Source: Ancylomarina sp. 16SWW S1-10-2 (GTDB taxonomy: Bacteria > Bacteroidota > Bacteroidia > Bacteroidales > Marinifilaceae). From it: DNA of 64,000 bases. The DNA is taken from assembly GCF_009669305.1 (NCBI RefSeq), contig NZ_SADB01000002.1:186001-250000 (forward strand), written 5' to 3'. Position numbers and translations under genes: made by a program. Under the pieces are notes generated by a model. It saw nothing but the letters and a program-made list of their open reading frames with translations, searched no databases and was not told the origin of the DNA. Every line of letters begins with the position of its first letter. Position 1 is the first letter of the stretch. Positions 44,801 through 53,908 of this stretch are shown piece by piece.

Positions 44801-45408
44801 TGAAGAGCTTCTTGGTCAACAAGACCTCTTAGGTCTTCCATATCCATAGCTTCAATCTTTTGAATTTCGTGAGAAGTACGGAAACCATCGAAGAAGTTCA
44901 TGAAAGGAACTCTTGATTTAATTGCTGTTAAGTGAGATACAGCAGAAAGATCCATAACCTCTTGAACTGAATCAGATGCTAACATAGCAAATCCAGTCAT
45001 ACGAGTTGAATAAATATCAGAGTGATCTCCAAAGATATTTAATGCTTGAGCAGCAAGAGCACGAGCAGTTACATGGAAAACACAAGGTAATAATTCACCT
45101 GCAATTTTATACATGTTAGGAATCATCAATAATAATCCCTGAGATGCAGTGTAAGTTGTACCTAAAGTACCAGCTTGCATTGCTCCGTGAAGAGCACCAG
45201 CAGCACCAGCTTCTGATTGAAGCTCTACTAACTGTACTGTTTCGCCAAATAGATTTTTACGTCCTTGAGCAGCCCATTCGTCAACATTTTCAGCCATAGG
45301 TGAAGATGGTGTGATAGGGTAGATGCACGATACTTCGCTAAACATATATGCAATATGTGCAGCAGCAGCATTACCATCGCAGGTAATGAATTTTTTCTCT
45401 TTTGCCAT
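41866..45408 (-). CDS. nifJ: Pyruvate:ferredoxin (flavodoxin) oxidoreductase
   Basis: A single-chain 1180-residue enzyme that converts pyruvate and CoA to acetyl-CoA, CO2 and reduced ferredoxin. The N-terminal pyrimidine domain starts at ITCDGNAAAAHIAYMFSEVSCIYPITPSSPMAE. The gamma domain lies at about 420-610. A ferredoxin-like domain carries two cluster motifs, CIQCNQCAYVCPHA and CTGCGNCADVCPA. The C-terminal TPP domain has CAGCGETPYIKL and GGDGWAYDIGFGG. The enzyme is oxygen-sensitive in most organisms, supporting anaerobic or microaerobic life. Confidence 0.97.
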   Translation of the reverse strand: MAKEKKFITCDGNAAAAHIAYMFSEVSCIYPITPSSPMAENVDEWAAQGRKNLFGETVQLVELQSEAGAAGALHGAMQAGTLGTTYTASQGLLLMIPNMYKIAGELLPCVFHVTARALAAQALNIFGDHSDIYSTRMTGFAMLASDSVQEVMDLSAVSHLTAIKSRVPFMNFFDGFRTSHEIQKIEAMDMEDLRGLVDQEALQAFRNRALNPETPVTRGTAQNPDIYFQSREAANPFYNAVPDIVADYMKEMTKITGRDYKPFMYYGSEDAENIIIAMGSINETIKETIDYKIANGEKVGLVSVHLYRPFSAKHFKAVIPTTVKRICVLDRTKEPGANGDPLYLDVRDIFYGEENAPIIVGGRYGLGSKDVTPSQIVAVYNNLAMNEPKNQFTMGIVDDVTFTSLPLLPEVKMNSKSLYEAKFYGLGSDGTVGANKNSIKIIGGSTDKYCQAYFAYDSKKSGGFTASHLRFGDEPIRSTYLVTTPDFVACHVPAYVYLYDVLKGLKKGGSFLLNSIYDAEDTVKNLPDHMKKYMADNEIKFYIINGTKLGEELGLGSRTNAIMQAAFFKITGVIPFEQAAEEMKKAIVKSYGKKGEKVVNMNFAAVDAGGKNVVEVKVSADWKNLSDVQEQTAVSNDRPEFITDICDPINAQKGDDLPVSTFNGREDGTFQNGTTKFEKRGVAVSVPEWNDETCIQCNQCAYVCPHAAIRPFLLTDEELAAAPEGTAVKPATGKDLKGLNFRIQVAVEDCTGCGNCADVCPAPKAKALVMKHLETQSAERERWHYMDEKVGYKELLPKNNVKNSQFAQPLFEFSGACAGCGETPYIKLITQLFGERMMVANATGCSSIYGGSAPSTPYCKNDKSGKGPAWANSLFEDNAEFGFGMNEGVRKMRNRIELRMTAAIDAVNAETKAAFTEWLENKNNGEASVIASAKVEKALANETHEVAKEILDIKQYLIKKSQWIFGGDGWAYDIGFGGVDHVLASGEDVNILVMDTEIYSNTGGQASKATPIGAVAKFAATGKRIRKKDLGMIAMSYGYVYVAQVAMGASQAQYLKAVKEAEAYPGPSLIIAYAPCISHGLKASMGKSQTEEKKAVEAGYWHLYRNNPQLENEGKNPFTLDSKDPKWENFQDFLMGEVRYTSLQKSFPEEAAELFVAAEENAKWRYKTYKRQAALDYTEV

Positions 45409-45500
45409 TTTTCTTCTCCGATTAAAATTTATTTATGCTAGATTTTATATATTCTTTTTAATAAATCTCAATTTATTGGGACACTTTGTCGTGTCGGTTT

Positions 45501-46691
45501 TTAATATAAGAATCCAAATAACCACAGTGGAATTGTGTTGCCTTTTCCACGTTCAATCATGTCTGCAGCAACAAAATAATCTTCTGTTCTATATTTTGGT
45601 TCTATCTCGATAGAGCTTCCTTGAATTTCAAAATTGAATTTGTCATCAACCTTAAAATGGCCTCTATCTGTACTAGTTAATGAACTTCCTACGCTAACTT
45701 GATTATAAAAAAAAGTTTCGTATAAGCTTTCTTTAGAAACGTTATCAGGAGAAATTGCATAAAGTAAATTGGGGTTATGCAGATAAATCTTGTTTGGTTT
45801 CTTAATTTTTTTTGTTTTGTCCTTATCGCTATTTAATAGGTGTATTAATTGAGCGTTTTTTAAATATTTCAGATAATTCATAATAGTTGCTCTTGATGTT
45901 TCAACATCGTTAGCAAGTTTGCTCACATTGGGTTGAAGTGGTACTGTGCAAGCGATTATATAGAGTAATTTTTTTAGTTTGGTTAGATATTTCAACTCAA
46001 TTTGATTCAAATATGTAATATCAAACTCAAGCATTAAATTTATAATTTTAAGAATATTATCTATGAAACTTCTTTCTTCTAAGTAGCATGGATAGTATCC
46101 AAATTGAAGGTAATCATTGAAAAATGCAAGAGGACGAACTTTTGAAAGTATTTTTTCAACTATTTCCTCATGATTATCAATAACTTCTTGTAATGTATAA
46201 CTCTTAAAATGACAACCCGTTTCATGGTTTAAAAATTCACGAAAAGAAAGACCGTTTAAATAATAAGTTGAAACACATTCTTTAATATGTTCGTTTGTTT
46301 TTACTCTAAGTATAGATGAAGCTGTAAAAACAATTTGAAGATCAGGATAGCTATCGTGACATGTACGAAGATCTTCGGCCCAATTAGGGTATTTATGTAT
46401 TTGATCTAAAAGTAAGGTTTTGCCACCTTTTTTGTAGAATTCATCTACAAATGGTACTAAGCCTTGTGCTGTGAAAAATAAGTTATTTAAGTTAATATAC
46501 AAACAAGTCTTGTCGTCCTCGCGATCGTTTTCGGTAACGTAGTCCAATAAGAACGTTGTTTTACCTACGCCTCTCGAACCTTTAATTGCAATTAAGCGTT
46601 GGCTCCAGTCAATCTTGTTGCTGAGTTCGCGTTTAATTGTACTTTTTTTATTTTTGAGTAAACTACAATGAGTTTGTAATAACGTGTTCAT
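45501..46691 (-). CDS. AAA ATPase of the AAA_14/DUF4143 family
   Basis: A 396-residue protein. An AAA_14 domain has Walker A in AIKGSRGVGKTTFLLDYV (about 34-51) and a Walker-B-like KTLLLDQIHKYPNWAEDL. The sensor segment is IVFTASSILRV. The C-terminal DUF4143-type domain includes a winged-helix stretch (LANDVETSRATIMNYLKYLKNAQLIHLL) and a restriction-fold-like end (FNFEIQGSSIEIEPKYR). Such proteins are common and often variable; function is unknown. It lies upstream of nifJ on the same strand with a gap of about 90 bp. Confidence 0.85.
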   Translation of the reverse strand: MNTLLQTHCSLLKNKKSTIKRELSNKIDWSQRLIAIKGSRGVGKTTFLLDYVTENDREDDKTCLYINLNNLFFTAQGLVPFVDEFYKKGGKTLLLDQIHKYPNWAEDLRTCHDSYPDLQIVFTASSILRVKTNEHIKECVSTYYLNGLSFREFLNHETGCHFKSYTLQEVIDNHEEIVEKILSKVRPLAFFNDYLQFGYYPCYLEERSFIDNILKIINLMLEFDITYLNQIELKYLTKLKKLLYIIACTVPLQPNVSKLANDVETSRATIMNYLKYLKNAQLIHLLNSDKDKTKKIKKPNKIYLHNPNLLYAISPDNVSKESLYETFFYNQVSVGSSLTSTDRGHFKVDDKFNFEIQGSSIEIEPKYRTEDYFVAADMIERGKGNTIPLWLFGFLY

Positions 46692-46793
46692 CTTTCTTAA
46701 ATTTGCTGCACAAACTTAAAAAAATAAAGTTTTAAATTGCTATGTTGAGATTGCAATTTTGACTTTGTATTGGAATTTATATTTGATAAAAAT

Positions 46794-46832
46794 AAAAAAG
46801 GAACAATGCTAGTTAGCATTGTTCCTTTTTTT
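46794..46832 (-). terminator. rho terminator
   Basis: A near-perfect stem GGAACAATGCTA / TAGCATTGTTCC with a 2-nt centre, flanked by A and T runs; it lies downstream of rho. Confidence 0.85.
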
Positions 46833-46931
46833 ATGTATAAGCTAATGCCTCATTATTAAGCATTGACAGCTGTAAAAGCTTATTTTAATTTTCAGAAACC
46901 TCTTTAAAAGTTAAAGAAAATAGATTTTTAT

Positions 46932-48725
46932 TTAGCCATCGTTCATCGAAACTAAGAATTCTTCATTAGAACGAGTTTTACGTATTCTGTCACTAATAAA
47001 CTGCATAGCCTCCACAGAGTTCATGTCTGTTAAGAAGTTTCTTAGTACCCAAATACGGTTCAGTTGAGCTTCGTCAAGCAATAAATCTTCACGACGTGTA
47101 CTCGAAGCTGTAAGATCGACTGCAGGGTAGATACGTTTATTAGATAATTTACGATCCAATTGAAGTTCCATATTACCAGTTCCTTTGAATTCTTCAAAGA
47201 TAACTTCATCCATTTTGGATCCCGTATCAATTAATGCTGTTGCTAAAATTGTAAGCGATCCGCCATTCTCGATATTACGAGCAGCACCAAAGAAACGTTT
47301 AGGTTTGTGAAGAGCATTGGCATCAACACCACCAGAAAGAACTTTTCCTGAAGCAGGTGAAACTGTATTGTAAGCACGAGCAAGACGTGTAATAGAATCC
47401 AATAGGATTACAACATCGTGTCCACACTCAACCATACGTTTCGCTTTTTCTAAAACGATGTTAGCTACACGAACGTGACGTTCTGCAGGCTCATCAAATG
47501 TAGAAGAAACAACTTCTGCATTTACTGATCGTGCCATATCTGTAACTTCTTCAGGACGTTCATCGATTAATAAGATAATCATGTAAGCTTCAGGATTATT
47601 TGCAGCAATAGCATTTGCTATTTCTTTTAATAATACTGTTTTACCTGTTTTTGGTTGTGCTACAATTAAGCCACGCTGACCTTTTCCGATAGGAGCAAAC
47701 ATATCAACAATACGTGTTGAGATACTGCTTTTTCCTTTTCCGGTTAGGTTAAATTTTTCATCTGGAAATAAAGGAGTCAAGTGATCGAATGGTACACGGT
47801 CACGAATGACTTCTGGTAAACGACCATTAATTTTTTCAACCTTTATAAGAGGAAAATATTTTTCGCCTTCTTTTGGAGGACGGATAGTTCCTTGAACTGT
47901 ATCACCAGTCTTTAAACCAAATAATTTGATTTGAGATTGAGATACATAAATATCGTCAGGAGAATTTAAGTAGTTGAAATCTGAAGAACGAAGAAAACCA
48001 TAACCATCTTGCATGATTTCAAGAACACCAGAGTTACTGATTATTCCATCAAATTCAAATGGTCTTTCTTTTTCACGACGTTCAAAGCGTTTTTTGCCTT
48101 GGGTCGGTCTGTCTTGGTGTTTATCGTTATTTTCTTCTCTAGGAGCTCTTTCTTGAGATGCTTTTTCTTGAGATGAATTTTCGTCAATAGTAACTTCTTT
48201 AGCAGTAGCCTCTTTTGCTGTTTCATTTTTAACAGGAGCAACAACTTCTTTTTTTGTTCGCTCCGAAACAGGTTCCGATTTTATTTGCTCTTTTGCTACA
48301 GCTTCTTTTTTTGCAAGTGGTTTCTCTGCAGGACGATTGTCTTCACGCCTTCTGCGAGGATTTGGTTTGCGAATTTCTCTAGCTTCTTTTTTTTCGGTAG
48401 GCGCTGGTGCTTCTGAAACTTTGGCTGTTTCTTCTACTTTTTCAGGTTCTACTTTCTCTATTGGTTTTCTTTTTTTACGCAATATTGATTTTCTAGGCGC
48501 TTCTTTAGTTGCCTGGTCATCATCTTTTTTATTACTGCGTTTGTGTGTAGCTTTTTTATCAGAACTTTTTATTTCTGAAGCTACAATAGCTTGTTGGTCA
48601 AGAATTTTGTAGATTAAGTCTTGCTTTTTAAAGGACTCGATTTTTTTAATATTAAGTTCTTTTGCAATCTCTTTCAATTCAGGCACAAGCTTCTTGTTTA
48701 ATTCAAGAATGTCGTACATAAACAA
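46932..48725 (-). CDS. rho: Transcription termination factor Rho
   Basis: A 597-residue hexameric RNA helicase. The Rho N domain is at about 1-45 ([20 protein letters not shown]). A long charged, low-complexity insertion of about 180 residues rich in K, E, R, P and A follows, as usual in Bacteroidota. The cold-shock RNA-binding domain (about 225-305) has [20 protein letters not shown]. The ATPase core has Walker A in [15 protein letters not shown], then [10 protein letters not shown], the Q-loop/R-loop region and [18 protein letters not shown]. The C-terminal length is normal. Confidence 0.96.
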   Translation of the reverse strand: MFMYDILELNKKLVPELKEIAKELNIKKIESFKKQDLIYKILDQQAIVASEIKSSDKKATHKRSNKKDDDQATKEAPRKSILRKKRKPIEKVEPEKVEETAKVSEAPAPTEKKEAREIRKPNPRRRREDNRPAEKPLAKKEAVAKEQIKSEPVSERTKKEVVAPVKNETAKEATAKEVTIDENSSQEKASQERAPREENNDKHQDRPTQGKKRFERREKERPFEFDGIISNSGVLEIMQDGYGFLRSSDFNYLNSPDDIYVSQSQIKLFGLKTGDTVQGTIRPPKEGEKYFPLIKVEKINGRLPEVIRDRVPFDHLTPLFPDEKFNLTGKGKSSISTRIVDMFAPIGKGQRGLIVAQPKTGKTVLLKEIANAIAANNPEAYMIILLIDERPEEVTDMARSVNAEVVSSTFDEPAERHVRVANIVLEKAKRMVECGHDVVILLDSITRLARAYNTVSPASGKVLSGGVDANALHKPKRFFGAARNIENGGSLTILATALIDTGSKMDEVIFEEFKGTGNMELQLDRKLSNKRIYPAVDLTASSTRREDLLLDEAQLNRIWVLRNFLTDMNSVEAMQFISDRIRKTRSNEEFLVSMNDG

Positions 48726-49171
48726 TTGTTAAATATTTTGGATTTTATTATTTGATAGAAATATTATCTTTCAGGAATTTGAGTATTTGATCTCAGCAAA
48801 TGGAGATACATTGGAATTCAATTGCAATATTACACAATAACTTATTAAAACACAAAAAAAAGTCGCTCATAATGTTATTATTGAGTAATCTACATTGATT
48901 ATGCTTTAGTAATTTTGCCCAATTATACCATTGGGCTTTAAAGTGTTGTTGTATTTACTTGTCGTTTAGATTTTTATTGTTGTTCGTTGTAAAAGTAGTT
49001 CATTACATAAGAAATTATGACGAAATTTATTTTTATTTAAGTCTAAATTGCGTAAAAAGTTGAAAATTATAGGTTTATGATTTTGATATTCGCAATAAAA
49101 TTTATTTCTTTAAGTTGTTTAGTTAATATTATTAGCTAATTTTAAAGATGATCTAAATTCCCTAACCTAAT
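48726..49171. other. Divergent promoter region between rho and rpoD
   Basis: 446 bp between divergent genes with no additional gene. No box matching TAnnTTTG fully stands out on either strand; TAAAAGTA (about 48990) is a near match for the minus strand. Confidence 0.5.
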
Positions 49172-50035
49172 ATGAGACAATTAAAAATTACAAAGCAAGT
49201 TACTAACCGAGAAACACCATCTTTGGATCGTTATTTGCAAGAAATTGGCAAGGTCGATCTTGTTACTGCAGAAGAGGAGGTAATACTCGCTCGCCAAATA
49301 AAAAAAGGAAGTCAAACTGCATTGGATAGATTGATTAAGGCAAATTTGAGGTTTGTTGTTTCTGTATCGAAACAATACCAAAATCAGGGATTAAGCCTTT
49401 CAGATTTAATTAATGAAGGTAACTTAGGTTTAATTAAAGCAGCACAACGTTTTGATGAGACTCGAGGATTTAAATTTATTTCTTACGCCGTTTGGTGGAT
49501 TCGTCAATCTTTATTGCAAGCATTGGCAGAACAATCGCGGATTGTAAGGCTGCCTTTAAATAAAATTGGATCGATAAATAAAATCAGTAAAACATTAGCT
49601 CAGTTGGAGCAGGAGTATCAACGCGAACCATCGCCTGATGAAATTGCTAATGTGCTTGATATAAGTCCGAAGGATGTAAAGGAAGCTATTAAAGTTTCTG
49701 GGCGTCAGGTTTCTATGGATGCGCCAATCAATTCGGAAGAGGACAATACCTTGTACGATATTTTGTTGAGTTCAGATGAAATAAATCCTGATCAAAGATT
49801 ATTACGTGATTCTTTAGTTGTTGAAATAGAGCGTTCTTTATCAACCTTATCGAATAGAGAAGCAACCATAATTCGGATGTACTTTGGTTTAAAAGGAAAC
49901 CCTCCTTGTTCTTTAGAAGAAATAGGAACTGAATTCGATTTAACAAGAGAAAGAGTGCGTCAAATTAAGGAAAAAGCGATAAAAAAGATGAAATCTACAT
50001 TTAGGTCTAAGATTCTAAAAACATATTTAGGTTGA
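49172..50035 (+). CDS. rpoD: Primary sigma factor RpoD/SigA
   Basis: A 287-residue sigma-70. It begins [41 protein letters not shown] (region 1.2) and has no region 1.1. Region 2 contains [39 protein letters not shown] and [14 protein letters not shown]. Region 3 is short, and region 4 ends with [29 protein letters not shown]. This short form is the Bacteroidota primary sigma that reads the -33/-7 promoters. It stands alone with its own terminator. Confidence 0.95.
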   Translation: MRQLKITKQVTNRETPSLDRYLQEIGKVDLVTAEEEVILARQIKKGSQTALDRLIKANLRFVVSVSKQYQNQGLSLSDLINEGNLGLIKAAQRFDETRGFKFISYAVWWIRQSLLQALAEQSRIVRLPLNKIGSINKISKTLAQLEQEYQREPSPDEIANVLDISPKDVKEAIKVSGRQVSMDAPINSEEDNTLYDILLSSDEINPDQRLLRDSLVVEIERSLSTLSNREATIIRMYFGLKGNPPCSLEEIGTEFDLTRERVRQIKEKAIKKMKSTFRSKILKTYLG

Positions 50036-50065
50036 TTTGTTAAGAGCTTAAGTTCTAAAATACAT

Positions 50066-50105
50066 AAAGGTACACTGCAGTAAAATCTGAAGTGTACCTT
50101 TTTTC
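50066..50105 (+). terminator. rpoD terminator
   Basis: AAAGGTACACT / AGTGTACCTTT with a 14-nt loop and a T-run. Confidence 0.85.
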
Positions 50106-50162
50106 GTTTTAATATTCATCGGGTTTAAAATTCATTTTGAAAGATAAGTTGTGGAAATCTTT

Positions 50163-50170
50163 TATCTTTG
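50163..50170 (+). promoter_or_regulatory. Candidate -7 box of rpe
   Basis: TATCTTTG matches the -7 consensus 31 bp before the start codon. A TTG at 50137-50139 is a possible -33 element, with 23 bp between. Confidence 0.5.
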
Positions 50171-50201
50171 CCGAATACTTAAATAAAAGCCCCTTAAACA
50201 G

Positions 50202-50852
50202 ATGCAAACATTAATATCACCTTCATTACTTGCGGCAGATTTTATGAATTTAAAAGCCGATATTGATATGGTAAACAATAGTGATGCCGATTGGTTTCAC
50301 CTAGACATTATGGATGGCGTATTCGTACCAAATATATCTTATGGACCTCCAGTTGTTGAACAAATAAATAAAATTGCTAAAAAGCCATTGGATGTTCATC
50401 TAATGATTATTGATCCAGATCGCTATATTGAAGTTTTTAAAAAAGTAGGTGCAGATATCCTTACAGTTCACTATGAAGCTTGTACTCATCTTCATCGTAC
50501 CATTCAAAATATTCATAGTCATGGTATGAAAGCTGGTGTATCGTTAAATCCTCACACGCCTGTTTCAGTTTTAGAAGATATAATTTCTGATATCGATTTA
50601 GTTCTTTTAATGAGTGTTAATCCAGGTTTTGGAGGACAAAGTTTTATTGAAAACACATATACTAAGGTTGAGAAACTTAAAGCATTAATTACTGATAAAA
50701 ATGCCAATGTGATTATAGAAATTGATGGAGGAGTTAATCTTGAAACAGGGAAAAAACTAATAGAAGCAGGAGCAGATGCTCTTGTTGCAGGTAGTTTTGT
50801 TTTTAATGCAGAGAATCCAACAAATACAATTGCTGATCTAAAAAAGTTGTAA
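50202..50852 (+). CDS. rpe: Ribulose-phosphate 3-epimerase
   Basis: A 216-residue TIM-barrel enzyme interconverting ribulose 5-phosphate and xylulose 5-phosphate in the pentose phosphate pathway. It has ISPSLLAADFMNL, the catalytic aspartate region WFHLDIMDGVFVPNISYGP, DVHLMI, MSVNPGFGGQSFI and the second catalytic aspartate in IEIDGGVN, followed by ADALVAGSFVF. Length is normal. It has its own promoter and terminator. Confidence 0.96.
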   Translation: MQTLISPSLLAADFMNLKADIDMVNNSDADWFHLDIMDGVFVPNISYGPPVVEQINKIAKKPLDVHLMIIDPDRYIEVFKKVGADILTVHYEACTHLHRTIQNIHSHGMKAGVSLNPHTPVSVLEDIISDIDLVLLMSVNPGFGGQSFIENTYTKVEKLKALITDKNANVIIEIDGGVNLETGKKLIEAGADALVAGSFVFNAENPTNTIADLKKL

Positions 50853-50878
50853 GAACAACATTTATCAATGATATTGAA

Positions 50879-50911
50879 ATGCCCAGTCTGTAAAGATTGG
50901 GCATTTTTTCT
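50879..50911 (+). terminator. rpe terminator
   Basis: ATGCCCAGTCT / AGATTGGGCAT (one G-T pair) with a 4-nt loop and a run of six T. Confidence 0.9.
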
Positions 50912-51044
50912 TAATCTGAGCTTAATAAAATTAATTATTGGTAATTAATTACGTTCATTATCACCAGTTTAGCGATGATTGATAAGTTTTCGATGAGAGA
51001 ATAAGCTTATTCCAGTTGAATTTTTTTAACTTTGTACCAATTCT

Positions 51045-51444
51045 GGGGCTGACGTGGCTTTTGACAGCATGAAGAATTTGTATGTAAGCATGTCGAGCAT
51101 TGTGTATCTGGCTCGTAAATATCAGGTCTCAAACTTTGTAATTGGCGAAAATAACTACGCTCTTGCTGCTTAATCGAATTATAGTAGATTAATGCTTCAT
51201 CACTACTCTAGGAGTAGAGACGAGACATCCAGCTTATGGTTCCACCTTGTTCCGGTAAGTAATTGGATGCTATCAATTCAGGGTTAGTTGGCTTCACGCT
51301 TTGGGGAGTTGGCGAAATAAAAAAGATAAGGTTTAGCATCGGGTGTCCTTTCTCTAGCTAGATTCGAAAATTAATGAAGGAATAAACATGTAGAAAGCTT
51401 ATTAATCGCATGTTTGGACCAGGGTTCGATCCCCTGCAGCTCCA
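51045..51444 (+). ncRNA. ssrA: tmRNA
   Basis: The tmRNA rescues stalled ribosomes and tags the nascent chain. The 5' end GGGGCTGACGTGGCTTTTGAC pairs with the 3' acceptor CAGCTCC, and the T arm reads GGTTCGATCCC. The tag frame (51144-51173) encodes GENNYALAA and a TAA stop; this is a Bacteroidota-type tag. The genome continues CGA after the discriminator A (51444), so CCA must be added after transcription. The integrase 165 bp downstream suggests the tmRNA 3' end as the integration site. The start is placed from acceptor pairing and could differ by a base or two. Confidence 0.96.
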
Positions 51445-51608
51445 CGAAATGATTATCAAATTTTATTAAATCCGCTCAAACCTATTGGTTTAAGCGGATT
51501 TTTTTTACCTTCGTATTCAGATTCTGTCAGATTTAATCAAATAAGTGGATACCTAACAGATACCATTTTTGATTTTCTAAAAATAGGTATCCGAAATATA
51601 ATCAATCT

Positions 51609-52835
51609 TTGAATATGAATTCAAGAAATACGCTTGGCATTTTATTACATATCCGAAAAGACAAACTTAATAAGAAAAAGGAAGCTCCTATATTCTTAAG
51701 AGTAACTGTTAATGGAAAACGAGCTGAAATTTCAACGAAGCAATATGTTGATCCAGATAAATGGAATAGTGATGCTGGCGAAATAAAGGGGAATAAGGAA
51801 GAGATTAAAGTTAAAAATCAATTTTTACTTAGACTTAAAAGTAAAGCTCATAAAATCTATCAAGACCTGATTTTAGAGAATGATGCTGTTACTTCTGCAA
51901 AAATCAAAGAAGTTTTTTTTGATATGCAAAAGCCTAGTAGGTCATTGTTGGATGTGTTTAAAATTCATAATCAGACAGTCAAAGAACGAGTAGGAATTGA
52001 TTATTCTTCTTCAACTTATCGTAGATATGAAACAACTCTGGATCACGTTAAGAATTTCATTAAATATAAGTATGCCAAAGATGACATTTATCTAAGTGAT
52101 CTAAATTATCAGTTTATTGAAGATCTATCTCATTATTTTAAAACGGTTCGAAAATGCAATCACAATACTTCGGTTAAATACATTAAGAACTTAAAGAAGG
52201 TTATTTTCTTGGCCATTAAGCGAGAATGGTTAGGTAAGGATCCTTTTATCCAATTCAGTGTGAAACTAGAAGAAACGAAAAGAGTTTACCTATCTAGAGA
52301 AGAATTAGAAAGAGTAGAGAGTAAGGTGTTTAAAATTGCTAGACTTGAGCAGATTAGAGATTTTTTTATTTTTTCGTGCTATACGGGTTATCCATATAGT
52401 GAGATCGAAAAATTAATTCCTAGGGATGTTCAAACTCATTTTGATGGGAGTAAATGGATAATTACTTCGAGAACAAAAAATGATATTCAATCTAATGTTC
52501 CCTTGTTAGCTAAGGCTGAAGAAATAATTGAAAAATATAAGAATCATCCTGATTCAATAATGAGAGGAAAGTTGTTTCCAATACCCTCTAACGTAAAATA
52601 TAATGCTTACCTCAAGGAAATAGCAGACGTGTGCGAAATAGACAAGAATTTAACAACACATGTAGCTCGTCATACTTTCGCTACAACTATAACCTTGAGT
52701 AATGATGTTTCAATTGAAACGGTTTCTGCCATGCTAGGTCATAAATCTATTCGAACAACTCAAATTTATGCTAAGGTTGTTGAAGAAAAAGTATCTAAGG
52801 AGATGAATAAACTTAAAGAAAAATTAAATAAATAA
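51609..52835 (+). CDS. Tyrosine recombinase/integrase (IntDOT-like, Arm-SAM-CAT)
   Basis: A 408-residue integrase with an arm-binding domain (about 8-95), a SAM-like core-binding domain (about 110-215) and a catalytic domain (about 225-400). The catalytic end is intact: THVARHTFATTITL (H-x-x-R) and MLGHKSIRTTQIYAKV with the nucleophile tyrosine. Box I reads CYTGYPYSEIEKL, where classical enzymes have T-G-x-R; the first catalytic arginine is absent, as in the CTnDOT/NBU group. It lies just behind the tmRNA gene and 7 bp before the next gene. Confidence 0.93.
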   Translation: MNMNSRNTLGILLHIRKDKLNKKKEAPIFLRVTVNGKRAEISTKQYVDPDKWNSDAGEIKGNKEEIKVKNQFLLRLKSKAHKIYQDLILENDAVTSAKIKEVFFDMQKPSRSLLDVFKIHNQTVKERVGIDYSSSTYRRYETTLDHVKNFIKYKYAKDDIYLSDLNYQFIEDLSHYFKTVRKCNHNTSVKYIKNLKKVIFLAIKREWLGKDPFIQFSVKLEETKRVYLSREELERVESKVFKIARLEQIRDFFIFSCYTGYPYSEIEKLIPRDVQTHFDGSKWIITSRTKNDIQSNVPLLAKAEEIIEKYKNHPDSIMRGKLFPIPSNVKYNAYLKEIADVCEIDKNLTTHVARHTFATTITLSNDVSIETVSAMLGHKSIRTTQIYAKVVEEKVSKEMNKLKEKLNK

Positions 52836-52842
52836 ACTTGCA

Positions 52843-53832
52843 ATGGAATCAGCAAAACCATTAAACAGGATTGGGATAATCGCCTTTTCACCAAAACAGA
52901 ATATCATCATCTTATATGATTTTTTATTCTTTTACACTCAAAGCTTAGCCTCATTAATATCAAAGGGAAATAAGATCTTCAGTTTCAATGAGAAAGTCTA
53001 CTATTCATGCACAAAGCAAGAAATCCTCGAGAACAGAATCAGTTTTGTCGACCGAAAGATGGATCGAATTGAGAAGCTTAGTAGACTTAGGAGAAGATCA
53101 ATTATTTGGTTTAAAGTTTTCGTCGCTTCAACAGCACTTTATTTTATAGGGAAGGAATACCTTTATTTTAGTTTTCTTATGCTTTTAGGATGTCTTGTTA
53201 GCTTAATATTCTCCATCCCATTAGTAAGGCTACACAGTTTCTTTGAAGATGATGTACGAAAGAGACTTACCAAATATAGAATGCATTTAAGTTCTGAAAT
53301 AGAGAAGATTTCAAAAGCGAAAAAGAAAGAAGATATTGCTCTTAAAGTGCCTATATCAGCAGATTCAAAAACATTAGGTGCCTTATATAATATTCTTAAT
53401 GAAAAGAATCTCATAGAGAAAATTTCGCCAAAAAACTTCGAGAGTTTCGCCTTAGATACTTTTATATCTTCAAAAAAAGGAACTAAATTTAAAGAAAGAA
53501 CTCTGATACATTTCTTTTCAGACAGAAATGAAGAGGCTATGAAATTATATAAGGACATAGTTGAAACTATCCAAGAAAGTATTAAAATAAAACCAATAGA
53601 AGAAGCTGTACCAGACGAGAATGCAAATCGTTTATTCTATCACCTAAAAAATAGCTCCTTAGAATTTCAGATACCATTCGAACAATTAGAGGTTCTTGTT
53701 AAAGTGTTTTGTCATAAAGTTTTTAGTGGGGATTGTGATCTTGTTAGATTAAACAATTCAGAACTAACTCATTTAAGAAATTTACATAAATTGAATTTTA
53801 GTAAGAAGATTCTCCTATCAATCCCGGAATGA
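52843..53832 (+). CDS. Unrecognised protein with two membrane segments, coupled to the integrase gene
   Basis: A 329-residue protein beginning 7 bp after the integrase stop and so presumably co-transcribed. Two hydrophobic segments lie at about 86-102 and 106-127, and the flanking parts are soluble and charged. The C-terminal 200 residues (about 130-329) are alpha-helical in character, with LGALYNILNEKNLIEKISPKNFE and a late cysteine-containing region (FCHKVFSGDCDLVRL). The family is not recognised. The position suggests a role in the element's regulation, exclusion or an accessory trait. Confidence 0.5.
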   Translation: MESAKPLNRIGIIAFSPKQNIIILYDFLFFYTQSLASLISKGNKIFSFNEKVYYSCTKQEILENRISFVDRKMDRIEKLSRLRRRSIIWFKVFVASTALYFIGKEYLYFSFLMLLGCLVSLIFSIPLVRLHSFFEDDVRKRLTKYRMHLSSEIEKISKAKKKEDIALKVPISADSKTLGALYNILNEKNLIEKISPKNFESFALDTFISSKKGTKFKERTLIHFFSDRNEEAMKLYKDIVETIQESIKIKPIEEAVPDENANRLFYHLKNSSLEFQIPFEQLEVLVKVFCHKVFSGDCDLVRLNNSELTHLRNLHKLNFSKKILLSIPE

Positions 53833-53908
53833 TTTTAATCCTCTGTAACGGCATCCAGTAATTCAATTATATTGGCATCACTTAAAACAAAAACATAACA
53901 ATAATCAA

